Assembly: GCA_964442345.1 (NCBI GenBank)
Contig: CAYTZD010000003.1
Span: 1-44,223 of the forward strand
Length of the DNA stretch: 44,223 nucleotides
Source: Hippea sp964442345
GTDB taxonomy: Bacteria; Campylobacterota_A; Desulfurellia; Desulfurellales; Hippeaceae
Direction: 5' to 3'
Part shown: in pieces, positions 1-9,085 of the stretch
Layout: every line of letters begins with the position of its first letter
Numbering within the stretch: position 1 is the stretch's first letter
Notes under the pieces: model-generated
Told to the model about the DNA's origin: nothing
The model's database searches: none
The model's input: the letters and a program-made list of their open reading frames with translations, nothing else
Made by a program: the position numbers and the translations under genes

Positions 1-785
1 GTCTCAAGAATCAAAGGAATATCGTCAAACCGCTTATCTCTCATTAAAAGCCTAAAGGCGTCTATGCCTATCTTGCCTTTACCTATACTTTCGTGTCTAT
101 CAACTCTCTTGCCAAGTTCAACCTTAGAATCATTCAGATGAACGCCCTTTAGCCATTCAAATCCAATTATTCTGTCAAACTTCTCCCAGGTTCTAAAGAA
201 GCTCTCTTCGTTTCTTATATCGTATCCTGCAGCAAACATATGGCATGTGTCAATACAAACACCAATGCGTCTTTTGTCTTTAACCGAATCGATTATATCC
301 CTTAAATGTTCAAACCTATAACCAATATGCGTGCCATCGCCTGCCGTATTCTCAATAACTATAACCACATCTTCTGTCTCTTCAATAATCATGTTTATGT
401 TTCTTGCAACAAGTTTTATGCATTCTGTCTCTGATATCTTATTCAAATGAGCGCCTGGATGGACATTTATCTTCTCAAGCGACAACGCTTTCACCCTTAA
501 TACTTCATCCTTAAACGATTCAAACGACTTTTTAGCGTTCTCTTTAACAACACTGCCTAAATTTATCAAATATCCTGCATGCGGCAGAATGTATTTACTA
601 TCAAAACCCAGCTTTTTACAATTTTGCTTGAATTTCTCAACTGTATCTTTGTCCAAAGGCTTTGCCTTCCACTGTCTCTGATTTTTCACAAACAAGGCAA
701 AGGCATTGGCATTTATCTGCTTTGCCCTAACTGGTGCGTTAAATACGCCACCTGAAGCACTGACATGTGCCCCTATATGTTTCAT
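1..785 (-). CDS. nfo: Endonuclease IV (AP endonuclease), 3' end cut by window
   Basis: Zinc-dependent apurinic/apyrimidinic endonuclease of base-excision repair. The translated frame begins MKHIGAHVSASGG and carries the family signatures IENTAG, CIDTCHMFAAGYD and HLNDSKVELGKRVDRHE, which contain the His, Glu and Asp ligands of the trinuclear zinc site. It stops at the window edge inside the IPLILET motif that lies close to the end of family members, so about 261 codons are visible and only some 20 are missing. The ATG overlaps the murJ stop as ATGA, so it is translated in the same operon. Identity is certain from motifs; the exact C-terminus is outside the window. Confidence 0.96.
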   Translation of the reverse strand, partial: MKHIGAHVSASGGVFNAPVRAKQINANAFALFVKNQRQWKAKPLDKDTVEKFKQNCKKLGFDSKYILPHAGYLINLGSVVKENAKKSFESFKDEVLRVKALSLEKINVHPGAHLNKISETECIKLVARNINMIIEETEDVVIVIENTAGDGTHIGYRFEHLRDIIDSVKDKRRIGVCIDTCHMFAAGYDIRNEESFFRTWEKFDRIIGFEWLKGVHLNDSKVELGKRVDRHESIGKGKIGIDAFRLLMRDKRFDDIPLILE

Positions 786-2236
786 CTGTTTTTCCTAAGG
801 AATCTTTTAAGTCCGTATAGCAAAAACGCTATATAGACAGGAATTACAACAATAAATCCAAATTTTATTCTTAAAGCAATAATCGATACAAGAAAAAGAA
901 AAACAAGCTCAAAGAGTATAAAATTATCCACAAGCCTTCCAATCCTTATTCTACCTATCATTTTTGACATATAAAAGAACAAAACGATACAATTTACAAA
1001 TCCTGTAATTGCCGTTGATATGGCAAGTCCAACAAAACCAAGCCAGAATCCCAATCCCAATGATGATACTATAGCTGCAATAGATGAGACAACAGACGCC
1101 CTAAGTGGTGTTTTTGCATCCTTTATGGCATAAAACGCATTGCCCAAAATCTTTGAAAATGAGTAAAAGACAAAACTAACCATCATTATCCTTAAAGCCA
1201 AAGCCGTATTTGAAGCATCAAAAAGAGAAAATTTGCCATGCATAAATAGAAGCTTTATTAAATCATCAGCAAAAACAGCAAAATAGATTTCAACACCTAT
1301 GGATAAAAAAAGCATAAATTTAAGCAGAACTTCAACGGCAGATGGTATTTTATCTTTCTCTATCTTTGACAAAGTCGGCAGAGAGCTTTGTGTTAAGGCT
1401 ATAGAAAATACCGCAAACGGAAGCTGAAATAGCCTATTTGCATAAAACAGATAGGTAAAACTGCCAGCCTGAAGAAAGCTTGCAACAAACGAATCTACCA
1501 TTGATGAGATGTAAGATGCACTGCTGCCAAAAGCCGTTATAGCTGCTAAGGAGAATATCTCCTTTGTTGACTTTTCAAGTTTCAACGAGAAGTTAAACGG
1601 CAATCTTAGGCTTAAAAAATCAATCAGAGAAACCAGAAGCTGCAAAACTCCACCGATTAAAACGCCAACCGCCAACGCATAAGCAGGATTGTCAAACTTA
1701 TTTAAAAGCAGCAAAACGGATGCAATCAAGGAGATATTCAAAAGTGCAGGTGCAAACGACGGAATGGCAAAATGCTCATAGCTGTTTAGAATCCCCATAA
1801 AAAGGACATACAATCCAACAAAGAACAGATAGGGAAATGTAAGCTTGATAAGGTTATTCATTGTCGATGAATAGGCTGAATTGATATATCCACCAGCAAA
1901 CAGAAGCATCAAAAGTTTTGAAGCTATAACACCCAAAACGGTTATAAAAAAAAGAACAACGCCAAAATAGAATATCAGATTGAATATTGCCTTTGGTTTT
2001 TTTCTTTCTTCTATCTTTGATAAAACAGGCACAACGGATGAGTTTATAGCGCCTTCGCCAAGAAACCTTCTTAAAGAATTGGGTATCCTAAAGGCTATAA
2101 AAAACATATCGGTATAGACGCTTGCACCAAGATAAGAAGCAATAAGCAAATCCCGAACAAAGCCCAATATTCTGCTTAAAAGCGTAAAAATGGATATGGT
2201 TTTTGAGTTTTTAAGCGTCTTTTTTAACGAGAACAA
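782..2236 (-). CDS. murJ: Lipid II flippase MurJ
   Basis: Inner-membrane flippase that moves lipid II across the cytoplasmic membrane for peptidoglycan synthesis (MOP/MVF superfamily). The 484-aa protein is almost entirely hydrophobic segments, consistent with the usual 14 helices. It begins with the typical amphipathic start followed by SRILGFVRDLLIASYLGAS, and has FRIPNSLRRFLGEGA near residue 50, a hallmark MurJ region. The start overlaps the end of rsmI by 26 bases and its stop overlaps the nfo start by 4, so it is translationally coupled in the long minus-strand operon. Length is normal for the family (about 470-520). Confidence 0.95.
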   Translation of the reverse strand: MFSLKKTLKNSKTISIFTLLSRILGFVRDLLIASYLGASVYTDMFFIAFRIPNSLRRFLGEGAINSSVVPVLSKIEERKKPKAIFNLIFYFGVVLFFITVLGVIASKLLMLLFAGGYINSAYSSTMNNLIKLTFPYLFFVGLYVLFMGILNSYEHFAIPSFAPALLNISLIASVLLLLNKFDNPAYALAVGVLIGGVLQLLVSLIDFLSLRLPFNFSLKLEKSTKEIFSLAAITAFGSSASYISSMVDSFVASFLQAGSFTYLFYANRLFQLPFAVFSIALTQSSLPTLSKIEKDKIPSAVEVLLKFMLFLSIGVEIYFAVFADDLIKLLFMHGKFSLFDASNTALALRIMMVSFVFYSFSKILGNAFYAIKDAKTPLRASVVSSIAAIVSSLGLGFWLGFVGLAISTAITGFVNCIVLFFYMSKMIGRIRIGRLVDNFILFELVFLFLVSIIALRIKFGFIVVIPVYIAFLLYGLKRFLRKNR

Positions 2237-2888
2237 CGAATTCGCCCTTTATGGACGGCCTTTTTGAGAGAGTATCAATAATTTCGCTTACTTTTCCTAT
2301 CAAAAATTCTTCGTGTATCTTTGTTAATTCCCGCGCAACGACAACTTCCCTTTCGCCTAAGGCTTCTTTAACATCGGCTAAAGCCTTCAAAATCCTGTTT
2401 GGAGATTCATAAAAGATTATTGTTGCACCTATATCGGCTTCTTTTAATGCTTTTTTCCTTTTAAATGATGTCTTTGGCAAAAACCCTAAAAAGACAAACC
2501 TATCCGTTGGTAAGCCGCTTGCGCTTAATGCAGCTATTAAAGCACTTGCCCCTGGAATTGGAACAACTTTAAGTTCATTATCCCTGAAAGCTTTAACAAT
2601 TCTATATCCTGGATCTGATATTGTCGGCGTGCCTGCATCGGTAATTAAGGCAATATCCTGGCCATTTTTTGCATCTGCAATTGCCTGATTTATGATCTTT
2701 TCAACATAGTAATCGTCGTTGTATTTTACAAGCTTTGTATCTATCGAATACTTCTCAAACAGTCTGCGCGAATGATTGGGAGCTTCAGCAAGCACATAGT
2801 TAACACTTTTTAAAACTTCGATGGCTCGATAGGTTATATCGTCAAGATTGCCTATTGGTGTTGCAACAACAAACAGTTTGCCGCTCAT
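2211..2888 (-). CDS. rsmI: 16S rRNA (cytidine-1402-2'-O)-methyltransferase RsmI, short form
   Basis: SAM-dependent tetrapyrrole-methylase-fold enzyme that 2'-O-methylates C1402 in the ribosomal P site. VATPIGNLDDITYRAIEVL at the N-terminus, ALITDAGTPTISDPGYRIV and VVPIPGASALIAALSASGLP are clear RsmI motifs. Two oddities: at 225 aa it is shorter than the usual 270-290 aa and lacks the C-terminal extension, and the segment normally AEDTR reads AEAPNHSRRL. The SAM fold otherwise appears complete, so an active enzyme is likely. It overlaps thyX by 4 bases and murJ by 26. Confidence 0.93.
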   Translation of the reverse strand: MSGKLFVVATPIGNLDDITYRAIEVLKSVNYVLAEAPNHSRRLFEKYSIDTKLVKYNDDYYVEKIINQAIADAKNGQDIALITDAGTPTISDPGYRIVKAFRDNELKVVPIPGASALIAALSASGLPTDRFVFLGFLPKTSFKRKKALKEADIGATIIFYESPNRILKALADVKEALGEREVVVARELTKIHEEFLIGKVSEIIDTLSKRPSIKGEFVVLVKKDA

Positions 2889-3559
2889 AGACTTCTAAAA
2901 TGCTCCCTGATTTCAGCTATATTTGGACAGGGATTTTCTTCTGGACATCTGCCCCACATACAGCTTGGGCCTGCATTCTCAAATATTATTGGTGCTTTGC
3001 TTTTTGCTAACTTCAGCATCTGGATTGCAGCTTCTCTTATCTCCCACTGAGCCCTAACGCAACATCTCAAAGCAAAGAAGTGCAAAAGTTCTCTTGCGTT
3101 CATCGTTATAACGATGTTTGATACGACTGCCTGCGGAATTACAAAGCGGGCATCTTCCTTTTTTATGCCAAGTTCTATTAGTTTTTCGTATAACTCAATA
3201 GAGTTTTTAAGGTGTTTTTCGAATAGCTCTTTTGCTTTTTGATTCTCTTCTATCGACGGCGGAGTTGCAAAGCTGTCTGGTTTGATTTTTGTATATCTGT
3301 GGCTTTGCTGGGAATAGCTTGCGATTCTGTGTCTTACAAGCTGATGGGTTGCAACCCTGCTTATGCCTTCAATTAAAAATGTAAAGTTCACATGCTCCAA
3401 AACAGAGTGATGTCCTGACTTTATAACCCTTCTTAGAATCTTTTTTATCTCTTCATCGTCAAGTTTCAAAGAGTGCGGATTAGACGAATAGCATACCCTT
3501 GCAGCAAAGGCGGCTGTCTTATCTGGGTTTGGCGTGTATTCAATTAAATTCACTCTCAT
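2885..3559 (-). CDS. thyX: FAD-dependent thymidylate synthase ThyX
   Basis: Flavin-dependent synthase converting dUMP to dTMP with methylene-THF and NADPH; replaces ThyA. The signature RHRIASYSQQS matches the ThyX motif RHR-x7-S exactly, and the ending region AQWEIREAA is typical. The open frame extends 12 codons further upstream, but I start at the ATG reading MRVNLIEYTP because GGAGAG lies 6-8 bases upstream of it; this gives 224 aa, a normal length. The start lies 20 bases inside the 3' end of trmFO, so the two methylene-THF-using uracil methylases are coupled. Confidence 0.95.
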   Translation of the reverse strand: MRVNLIEYTPNPDKTAAFAARVCYSSNPHSLKLDDEEIKKILRRVIKSGHHSVLEHVNFTFLIEGISRVATHQLVRHRIASYSQQSHRYTKIKPDSFATPPSIEENQKAKELFEKHLKNSIELYEKLIELGIKKEDARFVIPQAVVSNIVITMNARELLHFFALRCCVRAQWEIREAAIQMLKLAKSKAPIIFENAGPSCMWGRCPEENPCPNIAEIREHFRSL

Positions 3560-4838
3560 ATTTTTCTCTCCACTGCTTTGTGTTCTCAATTGCAACTTTA
3601 GCCTGCAGTTCTCTTTTTTTCTTCTTATTTTTTACTTTGCCAACTTCTATAAATCCAAAGTTTTCGCTTATAGGTTGAAATTCTCCTTCTTTTGATGTTA
3701 TGTATCGTATAAGGCCACCAAACATCGTGTTTTCTGGTGGTTTTAACATTTTGTTCTTCTTCAATTTAAGTGCAACATTCATACCAACATATATACCACT
3801 TGCAGCCGATGCCATATACCCTTCAACGCCCGTTATCTGTCCAGCAAAGAAAACATTGGGTTTTTTCTTTGATTGAAGAAAAATGTTCAGAAGTCTTGGT
3901 GAATCGATAAATGTATTCCTATGAAGACTACCCAACTTTGCAAATTCGGCATTCTTAAGCGCTGGAATAAGTCTAAAGATACGCTTCTGTTCTGGATATG
4001 TTAGTTTTGTCTGAAAACCAACCAAAGATAAAAGCGTGCCTTCCTTGTTCTCTTTTCTTAGCTGAACTACGGCAAATGGTGTTTTACCTTTATACTTCAA
4101 GCCAACAGGTTTTAGTGGACCAAAAAGCAGGGTTTGTCTGCCCCTTTCTGCTAATTCTTCAATTGGCAGGCATGCTTCAAAGTAATTCTTCTCAAACTCT
4201 TTTGGCTCAACCTTTTCAGCCTTTAAAAGTTCATCGTAGAATCTGTTATACTCATCTTCTTCAAGTATGCAGTTAAAGTAATCCTTATCTTGAGAATATC
4301 TTGAGCCCCAAAATCCTTTTGAGAAGTCAACACTATCGGCATAGACAATCGGCGCTATAGCATCGTAAAAATAAAGCATTTCATCGCCGATTATCTCCTT
4401 CTTTAAATATTCAACAAGCCTGCTATCACACAGCGGCCCACAAGCCACTATCCAGATATTATCATCATCCAGCCTTGTAATTTTCTCTCTTATAAGCTTA
4501 ATATTTGATTCTTCTTCAGTCCACTTTGTAATCAAAGCCGAAAATTTCTCCCTATCGACAGCCAATGCTCCACCTGCTTCAACTCTGGTTAGGTCTGCAG
4601 CTTTTAATAAAACAGAATCCAATATTCTCATCTCTTCCTTTAAAACACCGCTTGCCGTCGTCAATTTCATACTACCAAAGGAATTCGAGCAGACTATTTC
4701 TGCTAATTTATCCGTTTTGTGCACTTCTGAGAATTGCTTTGGTTTCATTTCAAATAGATTTACGGCATACCCTCTCTTTGCTATAGCAAAAGCAGCTTCT
4801 ATACCTGCAAGTCCTGCGCCTACTATATTTATTTCCAT
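3540..4838 (-). CDS. trmFO: Folate/FAD-dependent tRNA (uracil-54-C5)-methyltransferase TrmFO
   Basis: Makes 5-methyluridine (T54) in the T-loop of tRNA using methylene-THF as carbon donor and FADH2 as reductant. The N-terminus MEINIVGAGLAGIEAAFAIA is the FAD-binding GxGxxG; EIVCSNSFGSM, ALAVDREKFS and GQITGVEGYMASAASG are TrmFO/GidA-like signatures. At 432 aa the length matches the short folate-dependent TrmFO rather than MnmG (about 620). It starts 6 bases after the ftsB-like gene with no clear Shine-Dalgarno, so it probably depends on upstream translation. The downstream neighbour thyX uses the same folate cofactor. Confidence 0.95.
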   Translation of the reverse strand: MEINIVGAGLAGIEAAFAIAKRGYAVNLFEMKPKQFSEVHKTDKLAEIVCSNSFGSMKLTTASGVLKEEMRILDSVLLKAADLTRVEAGGALAVDREKFSALITKWTEEESNIKLIREKITRLDDDNIWIVACGPLCDSRLVEYLKKEIIGDEMLYFYDAIAPIVYADSVDFSKGFWGSRYSQDKDYFNCILEEDEYNRFYDELLKAEKVEPKEFEKNYFEACLPIEELAERGRQTLLFGPLKPVGLKYKGKTPFAVVQLRKENKEGTLLSLVGFQTKLTYPEQKRIFRLIPALKNAEFAKLGSLHRNTFIDSPRLLNIFLQSKKKPNVFFAGQITGVEGYMASAASGIYVGMNVALKLKKNKMLKPPENTMFGGLIRYITSKEGEFQPISENFGFIEVGKVKNKKKKRELQAKVAIENTKQWREKYESEFN

Positions 4839-4844
4839 GATTGA

Positions 4845-5144
4845 TTATTTTTCTTCTGAGAATATCATTATTGTCTCATTGTTGCCGTCTATCATCAGAT
4901 ACTTATCTGTTGCCTTCTGTTTTATGTAATACGGGTCGCTTTTTGCCATCTTTATGCGCATCTTTATTGTATCTATCTGGCGTTCAACTTTATTTATCTT
5001 TTTATCAAGAAGGGAGCTCTCTTTCTTGAGCTCCCTTAATTGTAGCTGTTTTGAATAAATACTCCGTGCGATTAATCCTATCACTATGATTACTGTTATA
5101 AGAAACAGTATGTTAAATATTCTTCCAGCTCGGGTATTCGCCAT
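4845..5144 (-). CDS. ftsB: FtsB/DivIC-family septum formation initiator
   Basis: Small bitopic divisome protein expected to form a complex with FtsL and FtsQ at the septum. The 99-aa protein has a short basic N-terminus, one transmembrane helix at about residues 9-28, then a heptad-rich coiled coil (about 30-65) and a short acidic tail containing the DPYYIKQKATDKY region that resembles the conserved post-coil motif DPxxIEexAR of FtsB/DivIC. The ATG lies 32 bases inside the 3' end of eno. Position directly after eno is a recurring arrangement for ftsB in Gram-negative bacteria and supports the call; the sequence itself is only weakly diagnostic. Confidence 0.78.
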   Translation of the reverse strand: MANTRAGRIFNILFLITVIIVIGLIARSIYSKQLQLRELKKESSLLDKKINKVERQIDTIKMRIKMAKSDPYYIKQKATDKYLMIDGNNETIMIFSEEK

Positions 5145-6375
5145 ACGGGAACATCTCGTCTTCTATCTCAATAAGTCTGTTGTATTTGGCAATTCTCTCT
5201 CCTCTACAGGCTGAGCCTGTCTTAATCCATCCCGCATTCGTCGCAACAGCCAAATCAGCAATAAATGTATCAGCCGTCTCACCGGATCTGTGTGAGATAA
5301 CAAACCCATAACCAGCATCTTCAGCTAACCTTATCGCATCAAGCGTTTCGGTTAGCGTTCCAATCTGGTTTAACTTTATCAGCACTGAATTAGCTATAGC
5401 ATTTTCTATTCCTTTTTCTATAAGCTCAGTATTTGTAACAAAAATATCATCACCAACAAGCATTATAACATCGCCAAGCTCGTCTGTTAGCTTCTCCCAT
5501 CCATCCCAATCATTTTCTGCAAGTCCATCTTCAATACTTATTATCGGATACTTTTGAATTAGCTCTTTATATAACGATACCATATCGTCGCTTGATAGTT
5601 TATCCCCACCAACGATATAGAAACCGTCTTTGTAGAATTCGCTTGATGCAGGGTCAAGTGCCAAAGCTATATCTTCTTCTGGCTTATAGCCTGCCTTCTC
5701 GATAGCTTGAATAATTAACTGCAATGGTTCTTCGTTTGATTTGAGATCTGGAGCAAAGCCACCTTCATCACCCACACCTGTTGAAAGTCCTTTATCTTTA
5801 AGAATGCCCTTCAAAGCCCAAAATGTGTCAGATGCCATTCTCATTGCGTCCTTGAAACTCTCAGCGCCAACAGGCACAATCATAAATTCCTGAAAATCAA
5901 CATTATTGTCTGCATGTTTACCGCCATTTAGAATATTAAGCATAGGCAGTGGTAGTAAATTTGCATGAAGTCCGCCTAAATACCTGTAAAGTGGCTGCTT
6001 AAGTTCATTTGCAGCCGCCCTTGCAACAGCCATAGAGACAGCTAAGATGGCATTTGCGCCAAGATTGGACTTATTCTGCGTGCCATCAAGTTCAAGCATC
6101 GTGTTGTCGATTTCTGCCTGATCAAACACATCCAATCCTATGACTTCATTTGCTATCTTGTCGTTTATGTTGTTAACGGCTGTTAGGACGCCTTTGCCTC
6201 TGAATCTATCATCGCCATCCCTTAATTCAATAGCTTCATTATCACCTGTTGATGCACCGCTTGGCACTTCGCTTGTGCCTACAACATCATTTTCTGTTCT
6301 GACTGTGCATTTTACTGTTGGATTACCCCTTGAATCCAAGATCTCAATTGCATAAACATCAACTATAACACTCAT
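5113..6375 (-). CDS. eno: Enolase
   Basis: Interconverts 2-phosphoglycerate and phosphoenolpyruvate. The 420-aa protein starts MSVIVDVYAIEILDSRGNPT and has VPSGASTGDNEAIELRDGD, GVGDEGGFAPDL, the magnesium-binding SIEDGLAENDWDGW region, the lysine loop VLIKLNQIGTLTET and SHRSGETADTFIADLAV, so all catalytic segments are intact. A strong GGAGGTG lies just upstream of the ATG, suggesting high translation within the operon. ftsY lies 16 bases upstream and the ftsB-like gene overlaps its end. Confidence 0.98.
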   Translation of the reverse strand: MSVIVDVYAIEILDSRGNPTVKCTVRTENDVVGTSEVPSGASTGDNEAIELRDGDDRFRGKGVLTAVNNINDKIANEVIGLDVFDQAEIDNTMLELDGTQNKSNLGANAILAVSMAVARAAANELKQPLYRYLGGLHANLLPLPMLNILNGGKHADNNVDFQEFMIVPVGAESFKDAMRMASDTFWALKGILKDKGLSTGVGDEGGFAPDLKSNEEPLQLIIQAIEKAGYKPEEDIALALDPASSEFYKDGFYIVGGDKLSSDDMVSLYKELIQKYPIISIEDGLAENDWDGWEKLTDELGDVIMLVGDDIFVTNTELIEKGIENAIANSVLIKLNQIGTLTETLDAIRLAEDAGYGFVISHRSGETADTFIADLAVATNAGWIKTGSACRGERIAKYNRLIEIEDEMFPYGEYPSWKNI

Positions 6376-6391
6376 ATATCACCTCCAATAT

Positions 6392-7303
6392 TTATGGCGT
6401 AAATACGCTTTCAACAAAGTCTCTTGCGTTGAATGCCCTTAAGTCTTCCAACTGTTCACCAATACCAATGTATCGTATTGGAATTTTGAACTCTTCACTT
6501 ATCGCAACGATTATACCACCTTTGGCCGTGCCGTCCATTTTTGTTAGAACAATGCCCGTTATGCCTAACGCCTTATTGAATTCCCTTGCCTGATTGATGG
6601 CATTTTGACCGATTGTTGCATCTAAAACAAGAAGTGTCTCGTGTGGTGCTTCTGGGTATGCCTTCTGAATTGCTTTTTTTATCTTTATCACTTCATTCAT
6701 TAGGTTTTTTTGAGTATGCAGTCTGCCTGCTGTATCAACGAAGATAACATCCATATTTCGCGCTATGCCGCTTGATACACCATCGTATGCGACCGCTGCA
6801 GGGTCTGCACCTTCTTCTTGTTTAACAATTGAAGCACCGCTTCTTTTTGCCCACTCTTCAAGCTGCTCTATGGCTGCTGCTCTGAATGTATCTGCAGCAA
6901 CCAGCATGACCCTTTTACCCTTATCTGTATTGAGACTTGCAAGCTTGCCTATGGTTGTTGTCTTACCAGAACCATTTATCCCAACAACCAAAACGACAAA
7001 CTTCTTATGCCTTATCTCAAGCGGCTTCTCCACCTGCTTTAGGATGTCCAGTATCACTTCCCTAATTTTTAATTCAACATCGTGCCTTGTCTTTATCTCT
7101 TTTGAGTCAATACCTTCTTCGATTGCTTCCATAACCTTCATTGTTGTTTTTACACCAAAGTCAGACTCTATTAATAGCTCTTCAATAAAATCTAAATACT
7201 CCTGCGTTATCGGCTCATCTTTCTTTGATTCTTCGTGTATCTTCTCTGTAAAGCTCTTCTTTGTCTTAAACAGCTTATCTGAGATGGACTTCAAAAATCC
7301 CAT
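6392..7303 (-). CDS. ftsY: Signal recognition particle receptor FtsY
   Basis: SRP-receptor GTPase that docks SRP-ribosome complexes at the membrane. The 303-aa protein has the N domain (about 1-100) followed by the G domain with GINGSGKTTTIGKLA (P-loop), DTFRAAAIEQL, DTAGRLHTQ and TKMDGTAKGG, and the closing GEQLEDLRAF motif. It lacks the long acidic A domain of the E. coli protein, which is common in small-genome lineages. AGGGGAT for its translation lies within the last codons of... the downstream order places the crotonase gene immediately upstream in transcription, and its final codons supply this ribosome binding site 4 bases from the gene. Confidence 0.97.
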   Translation of the reverse strand: MGFLKSISDKLFKTKKSFTEKIHEESKKDEPITQEYLDFIEELLIESDFGVKTTMKVMEAIEEGIDSKEIKTRHDVELKIREVILDILKQVEKPLEIRHKKFVVLVVGINGSGKTTTIGKLASLNTDKGKRVMLVAADTFRAAAIEQLEEWAKRSGASIVKQEEGADPAAVAYDGVSSGIARNMDVIFVDTAGRLHTQKNLMNEVIKIKKAIQKAYPEAPHETLLVLDATIGQNAINQAREFNKALGITGIVLTKMDGTAKGGIIVAISEEFKIPIRYIGIGEQLEDLRAFNARDFVESVFTP

Positions 7304-7307
7304 TTGA

Positions 7308-8063
7308 CTATCCCCTATTTAAGAATTTTTCCATCTGCTTTTCTCTTTTTCCAAACATCCAGCTTGCAGAGAATAGCTCCCTTTCAAGTCTCATAGCCGA
7401 TTCCCTATCAAGCAAAGCAGACTCTTTGGTTAGCTTCTTTATCTGTTTCAGTAGCTTCACATCATCATCCTTTAGTTTATAACAGAACTCAAACACTTTA
7501 TCCATCAAAATATCTTTATCGTATATCTCATTGACTAAACCTATATCCTTTGCCTTCTTTGCATCTATCTTATCGGCAGATAAAAGAATCTCAAGCGCAT
7601 TTGAGTATCCAACCAACCTTACAAGTCTATAGGTGCCGCCCCACCCTGTCGTAACGCCTATCTCTTTCTCTTTAAACTGAATGTATATATCGCTTCTTGC
7701 AAAGCGTAAATCAAAAGCAAGAATAATCTCAGCACCACCGCCAATAGCAGAACCGTTAATTGCACATATTGTCGGATACCTTAAATCTTCAAACCTATTT
7801 AGTATCTTGTGCATTCTAAATGCCATCTTAAAAGCATCTTCATGGCTTTTCAATGTTATAAAATAGGCAATATCACCACCTGCTGCAAAAACATTCTCAC
7901 CTGCAGATTTAACAACCAACGCCTTCAGTTCTTCTTTTTCTGCAAAATTTAAAAACTCTTCCAAATCTCTCATATAATCCTGATTGATTGAGTTGTGCTT
8001 ATCCGCCCTGTTTAGCGTTAAAACACCTATCTTGTCGCTTTTTTCAAACTTTACATAACTCAT
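7308..8063 (-). CDS. Enoyl-CoA hydratase/isomerase (crotonase) family protein
   Basis: Crotonase-fold CoA enzyme. The CoA/oxyanion-hole segments FAAGGDIAYF and INGSAIGGGAEI are present, as are the two acidic positions equivalent to the catalytic pair of rat mitochondrial hydratase (Glu in GGGAE and Glu in KEKEIGV, with a two-residue insertion between them), so hydratase chemistry is possible. Substrate cannot be read from sequence. Start: a TTG overlaps the mtnA stop as TTGA at 8069, but the ATG two codons later (MSYVKFEK) fits the family better and gives 251 aa. No other fatty-acid oxidation gene is adjacent; neighbours are mtnA and ftsY. Confidence 0.88.
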   Translation of the reverse strand: MSYVKFEKSDKIGVLTLNRADKHNSINQDYMRDLEEFLNFAEKEELKALVVKSAGENVFAAGGDIAYFITLKSHEDAFKMAFRMHKILNRFEDLRYPTICAINGSAIGGGAEIILAFDLRFARSDIYIQFKEKEIGVTTGWGGTYRLVRLVGYSNALEILLSADKIDAKKAKDIGLVNEIYDKDILMDKVFEFCYKLKDDDVKLLKQIKKLTKESALLDRESAMRLERELFSASWMFGKREKQMEKFLNRG

Positions 8064-8065
8064 CT

Positions 8066-9085
8066 TCAAAACCCATAAGGATATTGATAAACGCCTTTTT
8101 CTGTTATGATTGCATCAATTAGATTGGCATCTGTTAAATCAAACGAAAAATTCAAAGCATTGGACTTTCTTGGTGCGACTTGAATTCCTGCAATCTTTAG
8201 TACTTCATCCTTTGAACGCTCTTCGACTGGTATCTCATTTAAACTTTCTATGCTTCTGTCTATTGTTGATTCTGGCGCTGCAACGACGAATGTTATATTG
8301 TGCCTTTTGCTCATCGCAGCAAGACAGTATGTCCCGATTTTATTTGCCGTATCGCCGTTTTTTGCAATTCTGTCTGCACCCACAATTACAGCATCAACAA
8401 GCCCTTTTCTAAATAGCATACCGCAGGAATTATCCGTTACAATCTTGTAAGGTATGCCTTCTTCTTTAAGTTCAAATGCCGTCAATCTTGCCCCCTGAAG
8501 ATAAGGCCTTGTCTCATCAACATAGACCATCTCAATATCGCCATTTCTAAACATCGTCTTTATAATGCCTAAGGCTGTGCCTATGCCACCCGTTGCCAAT
8601 GTTCCCGTATTACAGTGCGTTAGAATCCTTTTTTTGTTTTTTAGGAATTCTGCTCCAAACTTGCCAATCGCTTTATCTTGAGACTTTTGCTCTTCCCACA
8701 AGTTAAAGCCACACGCCCTTGTCTTTTTGATAAGTTTTTCCAACGGCAAAAGCTCAAAAAATTCATCTACTGTCCTTTTTACATAATCCAAAGCAAAAAA
8801 GAGATTTACGGCTGTTGGCCTTGTTTTTGATAAACAATCAATCGATTTGTTTAGTTTATTTAAAAATTCATCCTTGCTTTCTGCGTCTCTTATACCCAAA
8901 TAGATACCGAAAGCCGCCGTTATGCCTATTAAGGGTGCCCCCCTTACGACCATATCCTTTATTGCTTTACACACATCTTCAGCTGTATCAACTTTTAGAT
9001 AAATCTTCTCATTTGGCAGTCTTCTCTGGTCAAGCAGAAAGAACTCATCGTTATCCTTTACAACTATTGGACTATAACCATCCAT
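8066..9085 (-). CDS. mtnA: S-methyl-5-thioribose-1-phosphate isomerase
   Basis: Aldose-ketose isomerase of methionine salvage, eIF2B-alpha-like fold, converting methylthioribose-1-phosphate to methylthioribulose-1-phosphate. Motifs: MVVRGAPLIGITAAFG, HCNTGTLATGGIGTALG (with the catalytic Cys), VDETRPYLQGARLTAFEL and IVGADRIAKNGDTANKIGTY (with the catalytic Asp). The 339-aa length is normal. An AAGGTGG lies about 10 bases upstream of the ATG inside the preceding SDR gene, which it overlaps by 14 bases. No other mtn gene is in the window, so the rest of the pathway (classical or shunt) is not visible here. Confidence 0.95.
   Translation of the reverse strand: MDGYSPIVVKDNDEFFLLDQRRLPNEKIYLKVDTAEDVCKAIKDMVVRGAPLIGITAAFGIYLGIRDAESKDEFLNKLNKSIDCLSKTRPTAVNLFFALDYVKRTVDEFFELLPLEKLIKKTRACGFNLWEEQKSQDKAIGKFGAEFLKNKKRILTHCNTGTLATGGIGTALGIIKTMFRNGDIEMVYVDETRPYLQGARLTAFELKEEGIPYKIVTDNSCGMLFRKGLVDAVIVGADRIAKNGDTANKIGTYCLAAMSKRHNITFVVAAPESTIDRSIESLNEIPVEERSKDEVLKIAGIQVAPRKSNALNFSFDLTDANLIDAIITEKGVYQYPYGF

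Noticed and set aside
6765..7307. 180-codon plus-strand open frame opposite ftsY
   Set aside because: Low-complexity Ser/Leu-rich composition, no ribosome site, and ftsY on the other strand has complete GTPase motifs.
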